This document shows, in pieces, positions 1-9,196 of a stretch of DNA of 34,289 bases. The first letter of the stretch is position 1. Each line of letters starts with the position of its first letter. The stretch is from Candidatus Parabeggiatoa sp. nov. 1 (lineage in GTDB: Bacteria > Pseudomonadota > Gammaproteobacteria > Beggiatoales > Beggiatoaceae). The notes beneath the pieces are model-generated. The model saw only the letters and a program-made list of their open reading frames with translations, had not been told where the DNA came from and ran no database searches. A program made the position numbers and the translations under genes. The stretch lies in assembly GCA_003646175.1 (NCBI GenBank), contig QNER01000006.1, positions 1 to 34,289 on the forward strand, in the 5' to 3' direction.

Positions 1-43
1 AAGAATCAATAACCATTAGTTTGTTACTCAATTTTGGTTGTAA
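1..43 (-). pseudogene. Second copy of a vapB 3' end / vapC 5' start junction, truncated by the CTAG element
   Basis: Bases 1-43 are identical to 7211-7253 (vapBC junction). Identity stops where the CTAG element begins. Confidence 0.75.
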
Positions 44-44
44 C

Positions 45-237
45 CTAGTGCACGATCGCGCAAGGATCGAGACCACCTCAACCAACAGCCAAAGCAGTTG
101 TCTGAAAGCTCAAGTCCCCTGAAGGGGACTAAAAAATTCCAACTGTTGGGGCGAGTCCCCTTTAGGGGACTTAAGCTTTTAGCCATGAGCTTTAGCTCAT
201 GGTGGGTGGTCTTGATATTTTCGCTCGAATGTACTAG
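45..237. repeat. CTAG-bounded MITE-like element (copy 1) with internal hairpins
   Basis: Begins CTAGTGCACGATCG..ACCACC and ends GGTGGTCTTG..GAATGTACTAG. Internal palindromes AGTCCCCTGAAGGGGACT, GAGTCCCCTTTAGGGGACTT and CCATGAGCTTTAGCTCATGG. Ends shared with copies at 3230, 18520 and 18687. Confidence 0.7.
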
Positions 238-372
238 TTTGAAGCAAGTCCATGAGACGCGACTTTGATAAGGCATGAGAGAACTGAGTAGTGGATAGCC
301 ACGCACCAAAATCTCAAATTCTGAAAATTCTGATTCAGACAAAAGGGTGCGTAAGACGCACCCTACGCTTGC

Positions 373-520
373 TATCGTAAGGAAAACCGACGAGATAGTT
401 TGGTAAGCGTTTTTCGTTTAGGGTAGGATGGGCAGAACTTTCGTTGCATCCATCATTTTTGATCATGTTGAATTATGATGGGGGCAACGAAAAGTATGGG
501 GTTCGCATAGCCCACTTTGA
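373..520. repeat. Imperfect-palindrome repeat family A (GTAGGATRGG..CATCCATCATTTTTG..ATGATGGG), copy 1
   Basis: Shares the 'gataGTTTGGTAAGCGTTTTTCGTTTAGGGTAGGAT' block and a dyad with 6696-6840, 8790-8932 and 9500-9643. Confidence 0.75.
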
Positions 521-541
521 GAATTTCACCCTAAAGTGGCA

Positions 542-2467
542 TCACAACAGCCCCATCTGGATGTACCCGGTTGGACAAACATCTTTACATATATGACAGC
601 CAACGCACTTAGCGTAGTCAGTATCAACGTAGCGCCCCATGACATGTTGGTCATTTTTCACGCGAAATACCGCATTTTGCGGGCAGTAAGTGATACAGTT
701 TTTGCATTCAAAGCACATACCGCAACTCATGCAGCGGTTGGCTTCGGCAATGGCCGGTTTTTCTGTTAGCCCAATAAAACGTTCCTTAAAGTTGCCTAGT
801 ACCTGCTCCGAGGTGATTTTAACCTCTTCACGCGGGTGAAGAGGTTCGTAGGAAAAATGGCCTAAGAAGAGTCGTTCACTATGAATGACCTCGCTGGATG
901 AACGCTCTTCGTAGTTGTGAACGGCAAAATTAGAACAGCCGGTGCCCCAAGTCTCTTGATGATCGTATTCGTCCGGTTGCAGATTGTGGGCCTGTAGTTC
1001 TTGAAGTAGGCTGAAGTGATGAACGTCTACCTTCGGGCGAACTGAAATTTCTTTACCCATCAGGTAGTGATCCATACTCTCGACTGCAATGAAGGCATGG
1101 CCAATTGCCGTGGTCAACAAATGTGGTTTGACCGCGTCTCCACCTACGAAATGGCCGGGCTTGGATACCACTTGATACGTTTTGTCAGAACCTATCTGGC
1201 CCCGGCCATTATCAAGTTCTTCAATGCCAGTATAATCACCGTTCTGGCCGGTGGCTCCGACAATCATGGTACACTCAATATTAAATTCCTGACCTTCCCT
1301 TGGCACCATTTTGCCGTTTACCCAATCTACCGGCATCACCCTCAGCGCGGTAGCCCGACCGTCTTCGCCTCGAATGACTTCTAACGGTGCCAAGCTCTCG
1401 TGAATTTCCACACCCTCGGAAATAATGGCCTCCAATTCGTGTTTAGTCGCCGGTGCCTTTGAAATGGGACGACGGTAGACAATCCACACATCCGCGCCTT
1501 GTCGGCGAGCCGCTGATGCTATGTCGTGGACGGTGTGACCCAAGATCACATTTTCCGGGCGATCTTTTTCGTGGCTATGAGAAATATGGCCTATACGCCG
1601 GGCTACCGCTGCCACGTCCATAGCGGTATCGCCACCACCGACAACCAAGATGCGGCCCGATAAGTGTTGTAGCCGCCCTTCATTAAATGCGCGTAAAAAC
1701 GCCATGCCATCAACGCAATTTGGCGCATCCGCACCGGGGATAGGCAATGCTTTGCCCGATGTGGCACCGATCCCCCAGAAAATGGCATCGTATTCCTTTT
1801 CCAATTGCTCAATGGTAACGTCAGTGCCTACGCGGGTATTCAATTTTACCTCAACCCCCATATCAAGGATTCGCTTGATCTCGTGTTCAAGAACATCGCG
1901 GGGTACGCGGTAACCGGGGATGCCGAAGCACATCATGCCACCGAGCGCGTTATATTCCTCAAAAATAGTACAGCTATGTCCCCGGCAGCGCATAAAATAC
2001 GCGGCCGCCAAGCCGGCCGGCCCACCACCGACAATGGCCAATTTTTTGCCAGTCTCATGCGCCGGTTTGGGGAAGGTAAGATTGTTTTCCCGCGCCCAAT
2101 CACCGATGTATTGCTCAATCGAGTTGATGCCAACATGGTTTTCCACTTCGTTGCGATTACAACCGTCTTGGCAAGGTGCGGGACAGACGCGACCCATAAT
2201 GGCCGGGAAAGGGTTGGCCTCAGTCATGCGCCGAAATGCGTATTCCTCCCACTGCATTCCCTTTGGGGGTTTGTCCAGTCCACGTACAATAAGTAGCCAG
2301 CCACGGATATCGTGACCGGAGGGGCAACTTGCTTGGCAGGGTGGTGTGCGATGCACATACGTCGGGCAGAGGTAGGACTCTCCTGACTCAATGACATCTT
2401 TATTCCATTTCAAGTGTGCGCTGTCGTTGTCTTTGTAACGCCGGAATGTGAAATTGACTTCATTCAT
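542..2467 (-). CDS. dsrL: DsrL-like iron-sulfur flavoprotein / GltD-like NAD(P)H oxidoreductase with C-terminal 2x[4Fe-4S]
   Basis: 641 aa. N-terminal Cys motif (TPPCQASCPSG..VCPAPCQDGCNR), FAD/NAD Rossmann motifs GGGPAGLAAA and GGGDTAMD, C-terminal CMSCGMCFECKNCITYCP..CVGCHICKDVCP ferredoxin clusters. DsrL is favoured over GltD by the C-terminal clusters. Confidence 0.7.
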   Translation of the reverse strand: MNEVNFTFRRYKDNDSAHLKWNKDVIESGESYLCPTYVHRTPPCQASCPSGHDIRGWLLIVRGLDKPPKGMQWEEYAFRRMTEANPFPAIMGRVCPAPCQDGCNRNEVENHVGINSIEQYIGDWARENNLTFPKPAHETGKKLAIVGGGPAGLAAAYFMRCRGHSCTIFEEYNALGGMMCFGIPGYRVPRDVLEHEIKRILDMGVEVKLNTRVGTDVTIEQLEKEYDAIFWGIGATSGKALPIPGADAPNCVDGMAFLRAFNEGRLQHLSGRILVVGGGDTAMDVAAVARRIGHISHSHEKDRPENVILGHTVHDIASAARRQGADVWIVYRRPISKAPATKHELEAIISEGVEIHESLAPLEVIRGEDGRATALRVMPVDWVNGKMVPREGQEFNIECTMIVGATGQNGDYTGIEELDNGRGQIGSDKTYQVVSKPGHFVGGDAVKPHLLTTAIGHAFIAVESMDHYLMGKEISVRPKVDVHHFSLLQELQAHNLQPDEYDHQETWGTGCSNFAVHNYEERSSSEVIHSERLFLGHFSYEPLHPREEVKITSEQVLGNFKERFIGLTEKPAIAEANRCMSCGMCFECKNCITYCPQNAVFRVKNDQHVMGRYVDTDYAKCVGCHICKDVCPTGYIQMGLL

Positions 2468-2738
2468 TTGTCTTTCCTCCGTTGTTTATTGTGGTATTTG
2501 AAGCAACAAGGCTTGACCTTTGGGCTTAAGATAAAAATCAGTGGTAGTACTTGGCACTGGGGCAACTAATAATAATATACCAAAGGCAACCACAAGGGAT
2601 TGCCCCATTGGTGGTATATTAAATTTTTGGATTTGCCTGTGGGGTCGTGGCTATCGGTGAAAAATTATGTCCCAAACCTCGATAGGTCAGCCAAACCTCT
2701 CTCGGTTTTTGCATAGGTAAAAAACTTTTTTGGGTAAC

Positions 2739-2856
2739 TATAGCACTTTCCGATTGAATAAACTACACTTAAAAATTCCATGCGAAGACTGGATTACCGC
2801 GTCAAAGGAATGACGCAATGCGAATTTTGTACTTAACTGAATCGGAAAACGCTATA
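2739..2856. repeat. MITE-like inverted repeat (TATAGCACTTTCCGATT..AATCGGAAAACGCTATA)
   Basis: Terminal inverted repeats TATAGC(A)CTTTCCGATT / AATCGGAAAACGCTATA with further internal complementarity (TTAAAAATTC / GAATTTTGTACTTAA). Confidence 0.65.
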
Positions 2857-2871
2857 TAATAGGTAATAGGT

Positions 2872-3045
2872 TAATGGCACGCACGATAGGAAAATCCCCC
2901 GAACAAAGGGGTGATGATTTTATACCCATTTTCAAATGATTGTTTGCCCTGCTTTTCATAATTCCTAATTCGCTATAGAAGTTTTTCTAGAAAATCTTTA
3001 GGCACGAACACACATTCAGTTATTTGTCTATCGTGCGTGCCATTA
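2872..3045. mobile_element. MITE-like element with 18-bp perfect TIRs (TAATGGCACGCACGATAG)
   Basis: TAATGGCACGCACGATAG at 2872 and CTATCGTGCGTGCCATTA ending at 3045. Flanked by AGGTAATAGG on both sides. Confidence 0.7.
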
Positions 3046-3229
3046 GGTAATAGGTAATAAGGCTTGGCAAACTTCCTACGGCAGTATCAAAGTGTCCAAA
3101 AGTCTCTGTTTGGCCACCGGCTGAATTTTGCTAAAGCCGCGCAGATCGCCCATTACCCATTACCCCGACAAGCCCATTCACCCTATCCCATTAAATGGCC
3201 CCAGTGCCAGCATTGATATGTTTGGATGG

Positions 3230-3377
3230 CTAGTGCAGGATAGCAGAAATATCCTTTCGAGGCTAAAGTTTCTTCGATCCTTTAGCCTCGAAACCACCCC
3301 GAAATCCGATTTTCCCCCAAAATCGGATTTCTTGCCTAATTTTTTGGTGGTACCGAAACTTCCGCTCTCCAGCACTA
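3230..3377. repeat. CTAG-bounded MITE-like element (copy 2)
   Basis: CTAGTGCAGGATAGCAGAAA...ACCACCCC...GGTGGTACCGAAACTTCCGCTCTCCAGCACTAG. Internal hairpins CGAGGCTAAAG..CTTTAGCCTCG and GAAATCCGATTTTCCCCCAAAATCGGATTTC. Confidence 0.7.
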
Positions 3378-3434
3378 GCAAACTGTCTAAAACGCTTGCT
3401 ATTGGAGTTCCCATCGTTAAGGAAAACCTACGAG

Positions 3435-3545
3435 CTAACCTTTTGCTTTCCAATTCAAGATACCTAATTGTTCCACTAATAAATTCCATCCTTCACGAAT
3501 AATGGCAACGCTATCAGTCGTCGGTATAGCAACGGTTAAGTTCAT
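3435..3545 (-). pseudogene. PIN-partner small ORF, copy 1, with in-frame internal deletion
   Basis: Reads MNLTVAIPTTDSVAIIREGWNLLVEQLGILNWKAKG*. Same N- and C-terminus as the 73-aa copy at 12566-12787, lacking the middle ~37 codons. Confidence 0.7.
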
Positions 3546-4035
3546 TCAAAGTTCTCCGTTTTCCAGTTTTTAAGGCGAAACGTATTGGGTTCCTCACAGA
3601 ATATTTAGCTAAACGACGGTAGCACTTAGCTTGTTTCATTTGTGTGACCTTTTTATCACCAGAAAGAAAATAGCGAGCGTTACCGATAATCGCCGAAGCA
3701 ACATGTAAAGCATCACGCGCTTTTATTTGACACGGTGTTTCTAATTGTTGGCCCAATTTTAAAATTTCATCTGAGCTGTCAACATGATAAGATGATAAAG
3801 TCAAATAGTTTTCAACTTTAGCCGGTTTTTATTTTTCAAAGATGTTGTAGACTTCAAACATAACAATATCTGAACAAAGCAGGGTAAAGCGTTTCATTTT
3901 TATAGCCTGAATAATTTCAAGGCAAGCATTGGCTTATTTTTGAATATTAGGTTTGGTTTGATCATCAAAAAGACGCGAAGACATGTTGGTGTCAAAATAA
4001 ACTCAAATGGCATTGATATTAGATAAATGTTATTA
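3514..4035 (-). pseudogene. PIN-domain protein, copy 1, with in-frame stops and a C-terminal frameshift
   Basis: Reads ..NAI*VYFDTNMSSRLFDDQTKPNIQK*ANACLEIIQ..FEK*KPAKVENYLTLSSYHVDSSDE..ARDALHVASAI.., collinear with the copy at 12785-13294. Confidence 0.75.
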
Positions 4036-4169
4036 GCATCATGATTGTTTGGGAAAAAACCATGAGATATAGCACTTGTTAAGGTTTTCGTTATGAAGGA
4101 ACGCCAATTCATGGTGATGGTAATTCAATGAATTTGTTGGACTTTCTATCGTAAGGAAAACCGACGAAC

Positions 4170-4511
4170 TTATGCCACCGCAAATCCAGTCAGAGGCCGT
4201 CTTTTTGGGTTACGAAAACCTAAGACAATCTCATCATTGGAAACGCCCGCCTTCAATAACTCTGTAGCAATACCATTTTCAGTCCAATCTGGTTGCATCC
4301 AAATTTTTTCATTGTGTAAACGAAGATGAAGGGTAATGCCATGCACGCGATGAGAATGAAGCCAGCCTACTTGTAGCCAAAGATATTGATCGTGTTCTTC
4401 ATCAAAGCTCAGAAGTGTATCCATTTCTTGAGTACACTGACGTGCTACGATGTTGGCATGTTGAGTTAAGAGACTTTTAATCAAGCGACGGTATTGAGTG
4501 GTTTTGTCCAT
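4170..4511 (-). CDS. xisI: XisI-like protein (fdxN excision controlling factor family)
   Basis: 113 aa, MDKTTQYRRLIKSLL..QYLWLQVGW..RVHGITLHLRLHNEKIWMQPDWTENGIATELLKAGVSNDEIVLGF..TGFAVA; matches the XisI pattern. Start overlaps the xisH 3' end. Confidence 0.85.
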   Translation of the reverse strand: MDKTTQYRRLIKSLLTQHANIVARQCTQEMDTLLSFDEEHDQYLWLQVGWLHSHRVHGITLHLRLHNEKIWMQPDWTENGIATELLKAGVSNDEIVLGFRNPKRRPLTGFAVA

Positions 4512-4910
4512 TTCACAATCTCCTCAGTTTCGACATTGACGATGATAAAAGGTAATTGGTGCCGCTTTATTATAAACTGATAAGCCTTTTGCTGAAATAT
4601 CTCATTGTCGATTTCGCTGCTAATAGCGAGATAAAGTTGGCATTCTGGTTCGGTGACTTCCAAAAAATTTTTGTATATTTCGTATTGTCCTAATGCTACT
4701 TTCAAATCAGTCAACGGTGACGGATTGATAAAACTTTTGACTTCTACTACAATCTTGCGACTTTATTTTTCGGCAGCCATATTCGGCACCCAAATCAGCA
4801 TAAACGGTCACTTCTTCATATCTTATCGTGTACGGTTCATGCGTGATTTTCCATCCATCTTTGATGAGGGCGTTTTTAACAGCATCATGAATAATGTATT
4901 TAGCTGGCCT
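4481..4910 (-). pseudogene. xisH: XisH-like protein, frameshifted and with an in-frame TAA
   Basis: RPAKYIIHDAVKNALIKDGWKITHEPYTIRYEEVTVYADLGAE, then a frameshift to AAEK*SRKIVVEVKSFINPSPLTDLKVALGQYEIY..; pieces lie in ORFs 4707-4976 and 4481-4714. The expected start Met is AGG. Confidence 0.8.
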
Positions 4911-5377
4911 ATAAAAAAAACTATTGATTCTATTGAGTTTTACCAAATAAAACCGATGAAAATGGCTTGCCTTCATAGTTGCAACAAAACCATTTGTGAC
5001 AGAGCCATGAAACTAGGCTGACGAATAGATATGATAAAAGGTGAAATGTAGATATTCGCGCCTCGGGGGGGAAGTAGTTGTGGTGGGTGCTGCATAGTTC
5101 TATCCGCCCTACGCTTGTACCAAAGCCCGCAACGCTTGCCAAAAATCCCCCAAGTCTTTGAGAAATGATTGAGTCTCAAATTCCCACGCCCGTGCGTTCA
5201 TCGTTATACATAAGTCAAAACGTAGGGTGGGCAAAGTCTTTTTTTTGCCCACCATTTTCAAGGGGCCGGCAAAAAAGTTCTTGCCAGCTCCTACAAATAT
5301 GATTTAAAATAAAATGCTTAAATACTTATGTATAACGATGAGCGCCCGTGCGTGGGAACTGCTAAGGGATAAATAAA

Positions 5378-6436
5378 TTAGTGAGGTTTTTTGTGTGCCG
5401 ACAAATATTCTTTAATCACTTCTGGTGGAACTCCAAAGTGTTTGAACACCTCTTCGACGGGAGGCAAATTTAAGATTTCCTCGACGGGAAGCCCACTCAA
5501 TCGTTCCTGGGGACTGAGCAAATGAACATGCGCTTTGGCATAGTCTCGCTCAAAATCTTCCCAAGTATAAGGCATAACAACCTCCTCTTTTAAATACAGT
5601 TCATACAACTGATTGAGCAACTGTTTGCCTTTAGGATGATGCCAACAATAGTGATTATTCCCATAGGCTCCCGTTATCCGCGACTCCGCTATACAGATGC
5701 CATAACGCATTGTGTTTCTGTTTAGAAATCTCACTGGTCACAATCAGCCGTATCATGTTCATTAGACATTATATCGATTTAATCTTAAGCTTACCCTAGG
5801 TTTCACCTAGGGCTATTCAAATTCAACCCCTACGGGGTTGTCCCGGTTTTTCCAGGTGTGTGTTATTAAGGGTATTTTTAATACACCAACCCTGAAGGGG
5901 TTGAATGTGAATAGCCCTAGGTGAAACCTAGGGTTTTGATTGATCTAACATTCGGTATAATGTCTATTCCCCAGAATATCTCATAGACACCTGGCACTAT
6001 TTTTTTGACTGCCTGTTTCAAAATCGCTTCAAGCCTCGCTGACTCAAGGTTTAAGCCCGCAACCAGACTTTTCTGGTATCCCTTGATTTGACCGGTTAAT
6101 TATTTGTTGAGGAAAACGGGTAGAAACCGCATAGAGCCGAAAATGCTCTTTTGGCAATAATTTGTTCAGGGACGGACTGACTTGCTTTCGATAAATCACA
6201 TAACTGCTAATCAGTTCATTGATGGCCCAACTATCTAGCGGTTCCCAGAGCGATTTGTACGTCAATAGATTATGTTCAGACAGATTATCTAATCCATCGG
6301 GCACCTCTTTAAGCGGTTTGCCTTCGGATTTTTTAATAATCACTACATCCAAATATTGTTGCTGTAGTGATAACGATTTTTCTAACTCCACTTCATAGTT
6401 TGATTCGAGACCAAATAGGTGATGCCAGTCAATCAT
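5378..6436 (-). pseudogene. Rpn/PD-(D/E)XK-like conserved protein, interrupted by a 200-bp TA-flanked MITE and by frameshifts
   Basis: N-terminal half MIDWHHLFGL..YLDVVIIKK.. in ORF 6044-6436; C-terminal half ..NNHYCWHHPKGKQLLNQLYELYLKEEVVMPYTWEDFERDYAKAHVHLLSPQERLSGLPVEE in ORF 5378-5734. Intervening frames encode ..KQAVKKIVPGVYEIFWG | MITE | MNMIRLIVTSEISKQKHNALWHLYSG. Confidence 0.75.
5765..5964. mobile_element. 200-bp MITE-like palindrome with TIR GACATTATAYCGA and TA target duplication
   Basis: TA|GACATTATATCGATTTAATC..ACCCTAGGTTTCACCTAGGGCTATTCA..TGAATAGCCCTAGGTGAAACCTAGGGT..CGGTATAATGTC|TA. Removal restores the host reading frame. Confidence 0.85.
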
Positions 6437-6695
6437 CTGTTTTACCTATCAATGCTAATTGGTATGTCATTTGGCTTTCCTAAATAGTGCTTGAATCATT
6501 ACGTTGGTATCAAGCTGTTTATTCGTCGGTGTGTCAATGATTAACGAAAGTGCTACGGAACCCAGTTTTACCCGTTCAAATTCTAGCATAAGTCACTCAT
6601 TGGGAGAGGTTTTCGCGTGGTAACCAGAAGTGGAAAACACGGTATCATTATAACAAAACACCAATTTATGGTGTTGATAATTCAATGAATGTGTT

Positions 6696-6840
6696 GGACT
6701 TTCTATCGTAACGCAAACCGATAAGAGAGTTTGGTAAGCGTTTTTCGTTTGGGGTAAAAAGGGTGAATTTTCGTGACATCCATCATCAAAACTATTGTGA
6801 TGGGTTTCGTGTAACGAAGCCCATCCTACGCTTGCTACGA
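6696..6840. repeat. Imperfect-palindrome repeat family A, copy 2
   Basis: GTTGGACTTTCTATCGTAACGCAAACCGATAAGAGAGTTTGGTAAGCGTTTTTCGTTTGGGG.. plus CATCCATCATC..GTGATGGG dyad. Confidence 0.7.
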
Positions 6841-6881
6841 AACGCTTTCTTATTTTTCACTTAATGTCTGTTTTACTAAAG

Positions 6882-7241
6882 TCATTGCCTTTGAACAATT
6901 GAAACTTTTGCCAAAGCATAAGAGAAACAATCACCAAAGTTTAAAGCGGCTGGATGTCGTCCTTTGCCATAAGTACGGAATGCAACACGGGTGATTTCAG
7001 CCTGTTCAGCGGTGACAGGTTCTATTTTCATGTGTGCTTTAGACAGTAACAAATCCAGTTTGCGTCCACCTTCTTCACCGTATCGGGATTCAATCACGAT
7101 TGAAGTTTCCAACAATGAGGCGGCTGACATAAGCCGAGTTGAATCATTTTCAATAGCCGCTGCAAAACGTCCAGCGTCTGGTTCATCACATAAAATGGCA
7201 ATAATTGCTGAAGAATCAATAACCATTAGTTTGTTACTCAA
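6882..7241 (-). CDS. vapC: VapC-type PIN toxin with frameshifted C-terminus (TTG start)
   Basis: MVIDSSAIIAILCDEPDAGRFAAAI..ALNFGDCFSYALAKVS, then an out-of-frame IVQRQ*. The alternative frame just downstream reads FKGNDFSKTDIK, the usual VapC ending. Confidence 0.8.
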   Translation of the reverse strand: MSNKLMVIDSSAIIAILCDEPDAGRFAAAIENDSTRLMSAASLLETSIVIESRYGEEGGRKLDLLLSKAHMKIEPVTAEQAEITRVAFRTYGKGRHPAALNFGDCFSYALAKVSIVQRQ

Positions 7242-7477
7242 TTTTGGTTGTAATTTAGTATTTCTTCAGGACGACGATTGTCCAATACGGGCAGTGCCGC
7301 ACATTGTTTACCAATTTGTAACCGTTCATCTTTTAGAGAAATGGCTCGCTTTTCTTTCTCTTTTTTGAGTCGTTCCCGCAACGCATTTAAGACCGCTTGT
7401 GTCAGTGTTTCACCGGTATAAGCTATCAGTTCTTGAACCAACCGTTCTGCGTCTGGATGGTTGACGGTTAATGCCAT
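7238..7477 (-). CDS. vapB: VapB-family antitoxin
   Basis: 79 aa MALTVNHPDAERLVQELIAYTGETLTQAVLNALRERL..; stop overlaps the vapC TTG start (TTGA). Confidence 0.85.
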   Translation of the reverse strand: MALTVNHPDAERLVQELIAYTGETLTQAVLNALRERLKKEKEKRAISLKDERLQIGKQCAALPVLDNRRPEEILNYNQN

Positions 7478-7613
7478 ACTTGTTTTCCTCTGTGTTTAAA
7501 ATGATGAAACCGTTGCTGATACCGATTTTGGTTTCATCAAACTGTCTAAAATGTTTGCTATTGGAGTTTCCATCGTTAAGGAAAACCTACGGGCTAACCT
7601 TTTGCTTTCCAAT

Positions 7614-7805
7614 TCATAATTTGTCTTTTATGCCGCTATTTCCCCAATAGTCTGCTATTTCTTGTACGGTATCACCTTTGCCCCGTTCAATTAATACAAT
7701 AAATTGTACTGCCTTTTTAAGGCCTAATTGTTCCATTAATAAATTCCATCCTTCACGAATAATGGCAACGCTATCAGTCGTCGGTATAGCAACGGTTAAG
7801 TTCAT
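7614..7805 (-). CDS. PIN-partner small ORF, copy 2 (orphan; PIN gene missing)
   Basis: 63 aa MNLTVAIPTTDSVAIIREGWNLLMEQLGLKKAVQFIVLIERGKGDTVQEIADYWGNSGIKDKL. Near-identical to 12566-12787; no PIN CDS abuts it. Confidence 0.6.
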   Translation of the reverse strand: MNLTVAIPTTDSVAIIREGWNLLMEQLGLKKAVQFIVLIERGKGDTVQEIADYWGNSGIKDKL

Positions 7806-7845
7806 TCAAAGTTCTCCGTTTTTTCACCCTACGCTTGCTTTCACC

Positions 7846-8049
7846 CTACGCTTGCTTCGTTTCACAGCGTTTTACACATTCTACGTTGGTTTCTACATCA
7901 ACATTTTTATTGTCATTAAACAATTTTGATTGATGGTTCTTTTGTCGCTGAAGATAGTATGCTACCAATTTTTTCGGTTCATGGTCACATTGCATCGATA
8001 TAATATGCCGAGCTTCCTGTATTCGGTTAAGAACGGGATCATTTTTCAA
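7846..8049 (-). CDS. Small putative partner (antitoxin) of the upstream PIN gene
   Basis: 67 aa, start overlaps the 3' end of the PIN CDS at 8039-8524. C-terminus runs into repeated CACCCTACGCTTGCTT. Confidence 0.5.
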   Translation of the reverse strand: MKNDPVLNRIQEARHIISMQCDHEPKKLVAYYLQRQKNHQSKLFNDNKNVDVETNVECVKRCETKQA

Positions 8050-8524
8050 CTTCTGTTTCTCCTATCAATTCAAGGGGGGTTAATAAAGTGGGTACAAACA
8101 AACCCAGCAGGGTATTTATGCGTCTTATATGGGTAAATTTATTGGCGTTTGCAATATTTTTGCAATTCCAAGTGAGTAGAAAATCACATTTATGGTACGA
8201 TGCCACAGCGAGATGAAGTGCATCTCCCAACGGATCTTTTGGCATTAATTTATGTGCGAGGTAAATTTCGACAATTTCCGAAATGTCTTCTTCAAATGGG
8301 AGAAGCGGTATATTGCTAACCAATTCTAAAGTGTTAGCTTTAGTGGGATAGTCCCCTTTATTCAATTCATCAATGACCGCATCACTGGTAACGAGTTCAT
8401 AATTTTGTCGAGATTCATTCCACCATTGACGTGTCCAATTTCGACGTGCAACGATTTCCGGGGCGGTACGAATCTCATAATAAAAACTAGGAATAGACGT
8501 TTCAATATAGACTTTATATTTCAT
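8039..8524 (-). CDS. PIN-domain protein (type II toxin-like), apparently intact
   Basis: 161 aa MKYKVYIETSIPSFYYEIRTAPEIVARRNWTRQWW..VIDEL..DPLGDALHLAVASYHKCDFLLTWNCKNIANA; typical PIN acidic positions. Confidence 0.8.
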   Translation of the reverse strand: MKYKVYIETSIPSFYYEIRTAPEIVARRNWTRQWWNESRQNYELVTSDAVIDELNKGDYPTKANTLELVSNIPLLPFEEDISEIVEIYLAHKLMPKDPLGDALHLAVASYHKCDFLLTWNCKNIANANKFTHIRRINTLLGLFVPTLLTPLELIGETEVEK

Positions 8525-8789
8525 AAGTTACCTTTCTACCAGTGAATTGAGGTGAGGCTTTATCAAAGCTTCCTTTGTTGGGAGTGTATCAAATATTATC
8601 CGATAATTGTTCAAATTCAAATTTTATGCCTTTGATATTGTCATTTCTGGTTTAGGTATTGTGCCGTTTTTTTTTGGCTCACTTTTAATAATATCGCTAA
8701 CTCGCCTGAAGGAAATCAAAAGCACTGTAGGTTTTCGTTATGAAGGCACGCCAACTTATGGTGATGGTAATTAATTCAATGAATCTGTT

Positions 8790-8932
8790 GGACTTTCTAG
8801 CGTAACGCAAACTGACGAGATAGTTTGGTAAGCGTTTTTAGTTTAGGGTAGGATAGGTAGCACTTTCGTTACATCCATCATTTTTGTTCAGGTTGATATT
8901 ATTATGATGGGTGTAACAAAAATGCTACCCGT
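8790..8932. repeat. Imperfect-palindrome repeat family A, copy 3
   Basis: GTAGGATAGGTAGCACTTTCGTTACATCCATCATTTTTG..TATGATGGGTGTAACAAAAATGCTACCC. Confidence 0.75.
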
Positions 8933-8979
8933 TCGACGTTCGTTTTTTTGTAACTTACTTAATCATCAAAGTTTTTTAT

Positions 8980-9196
8980 TTAAAGGTTATCAAGAAACTC
9001 ATCTATATCAACCTCGGCATCAAGCAAAGCACCTTTGAGTGTGTAGCGATCAATTTCATCATGGTATGGAAAAACTATTGTTACTGAAATCTGGATGCTT
9101 CATTTTTACATGACTGCCCTTACGGTGAACTTCAAAAAAATCGAGCCGTTCTAACGCGCCCAACACTTGCCTTCCTGATAATAGTGGTAATTTCAT
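8980..9196 (-). pseudogene. hicA: HicA-like toxin, single frameshift
   Basis: MKLPLLSGRQVLGALERLDFFEVHRKGSHVKMKHPD, then a frame change to VTIVFPYHDEIDRYTLKGALLDAEVDIDEFLDNL*. Absent from the supplied ORF list. Confidence 0.8.

Noticed and set aside
28-342. 104-aa ORF as a gene
   Set aside because: Made of a vapB tail and a palindromic element; no protein-like pattern.
4170-4910. Active fdxN-type excision element
   Set aside because: xisH is broken, no XisF-like recombinase and no recognisable att sites were seen.
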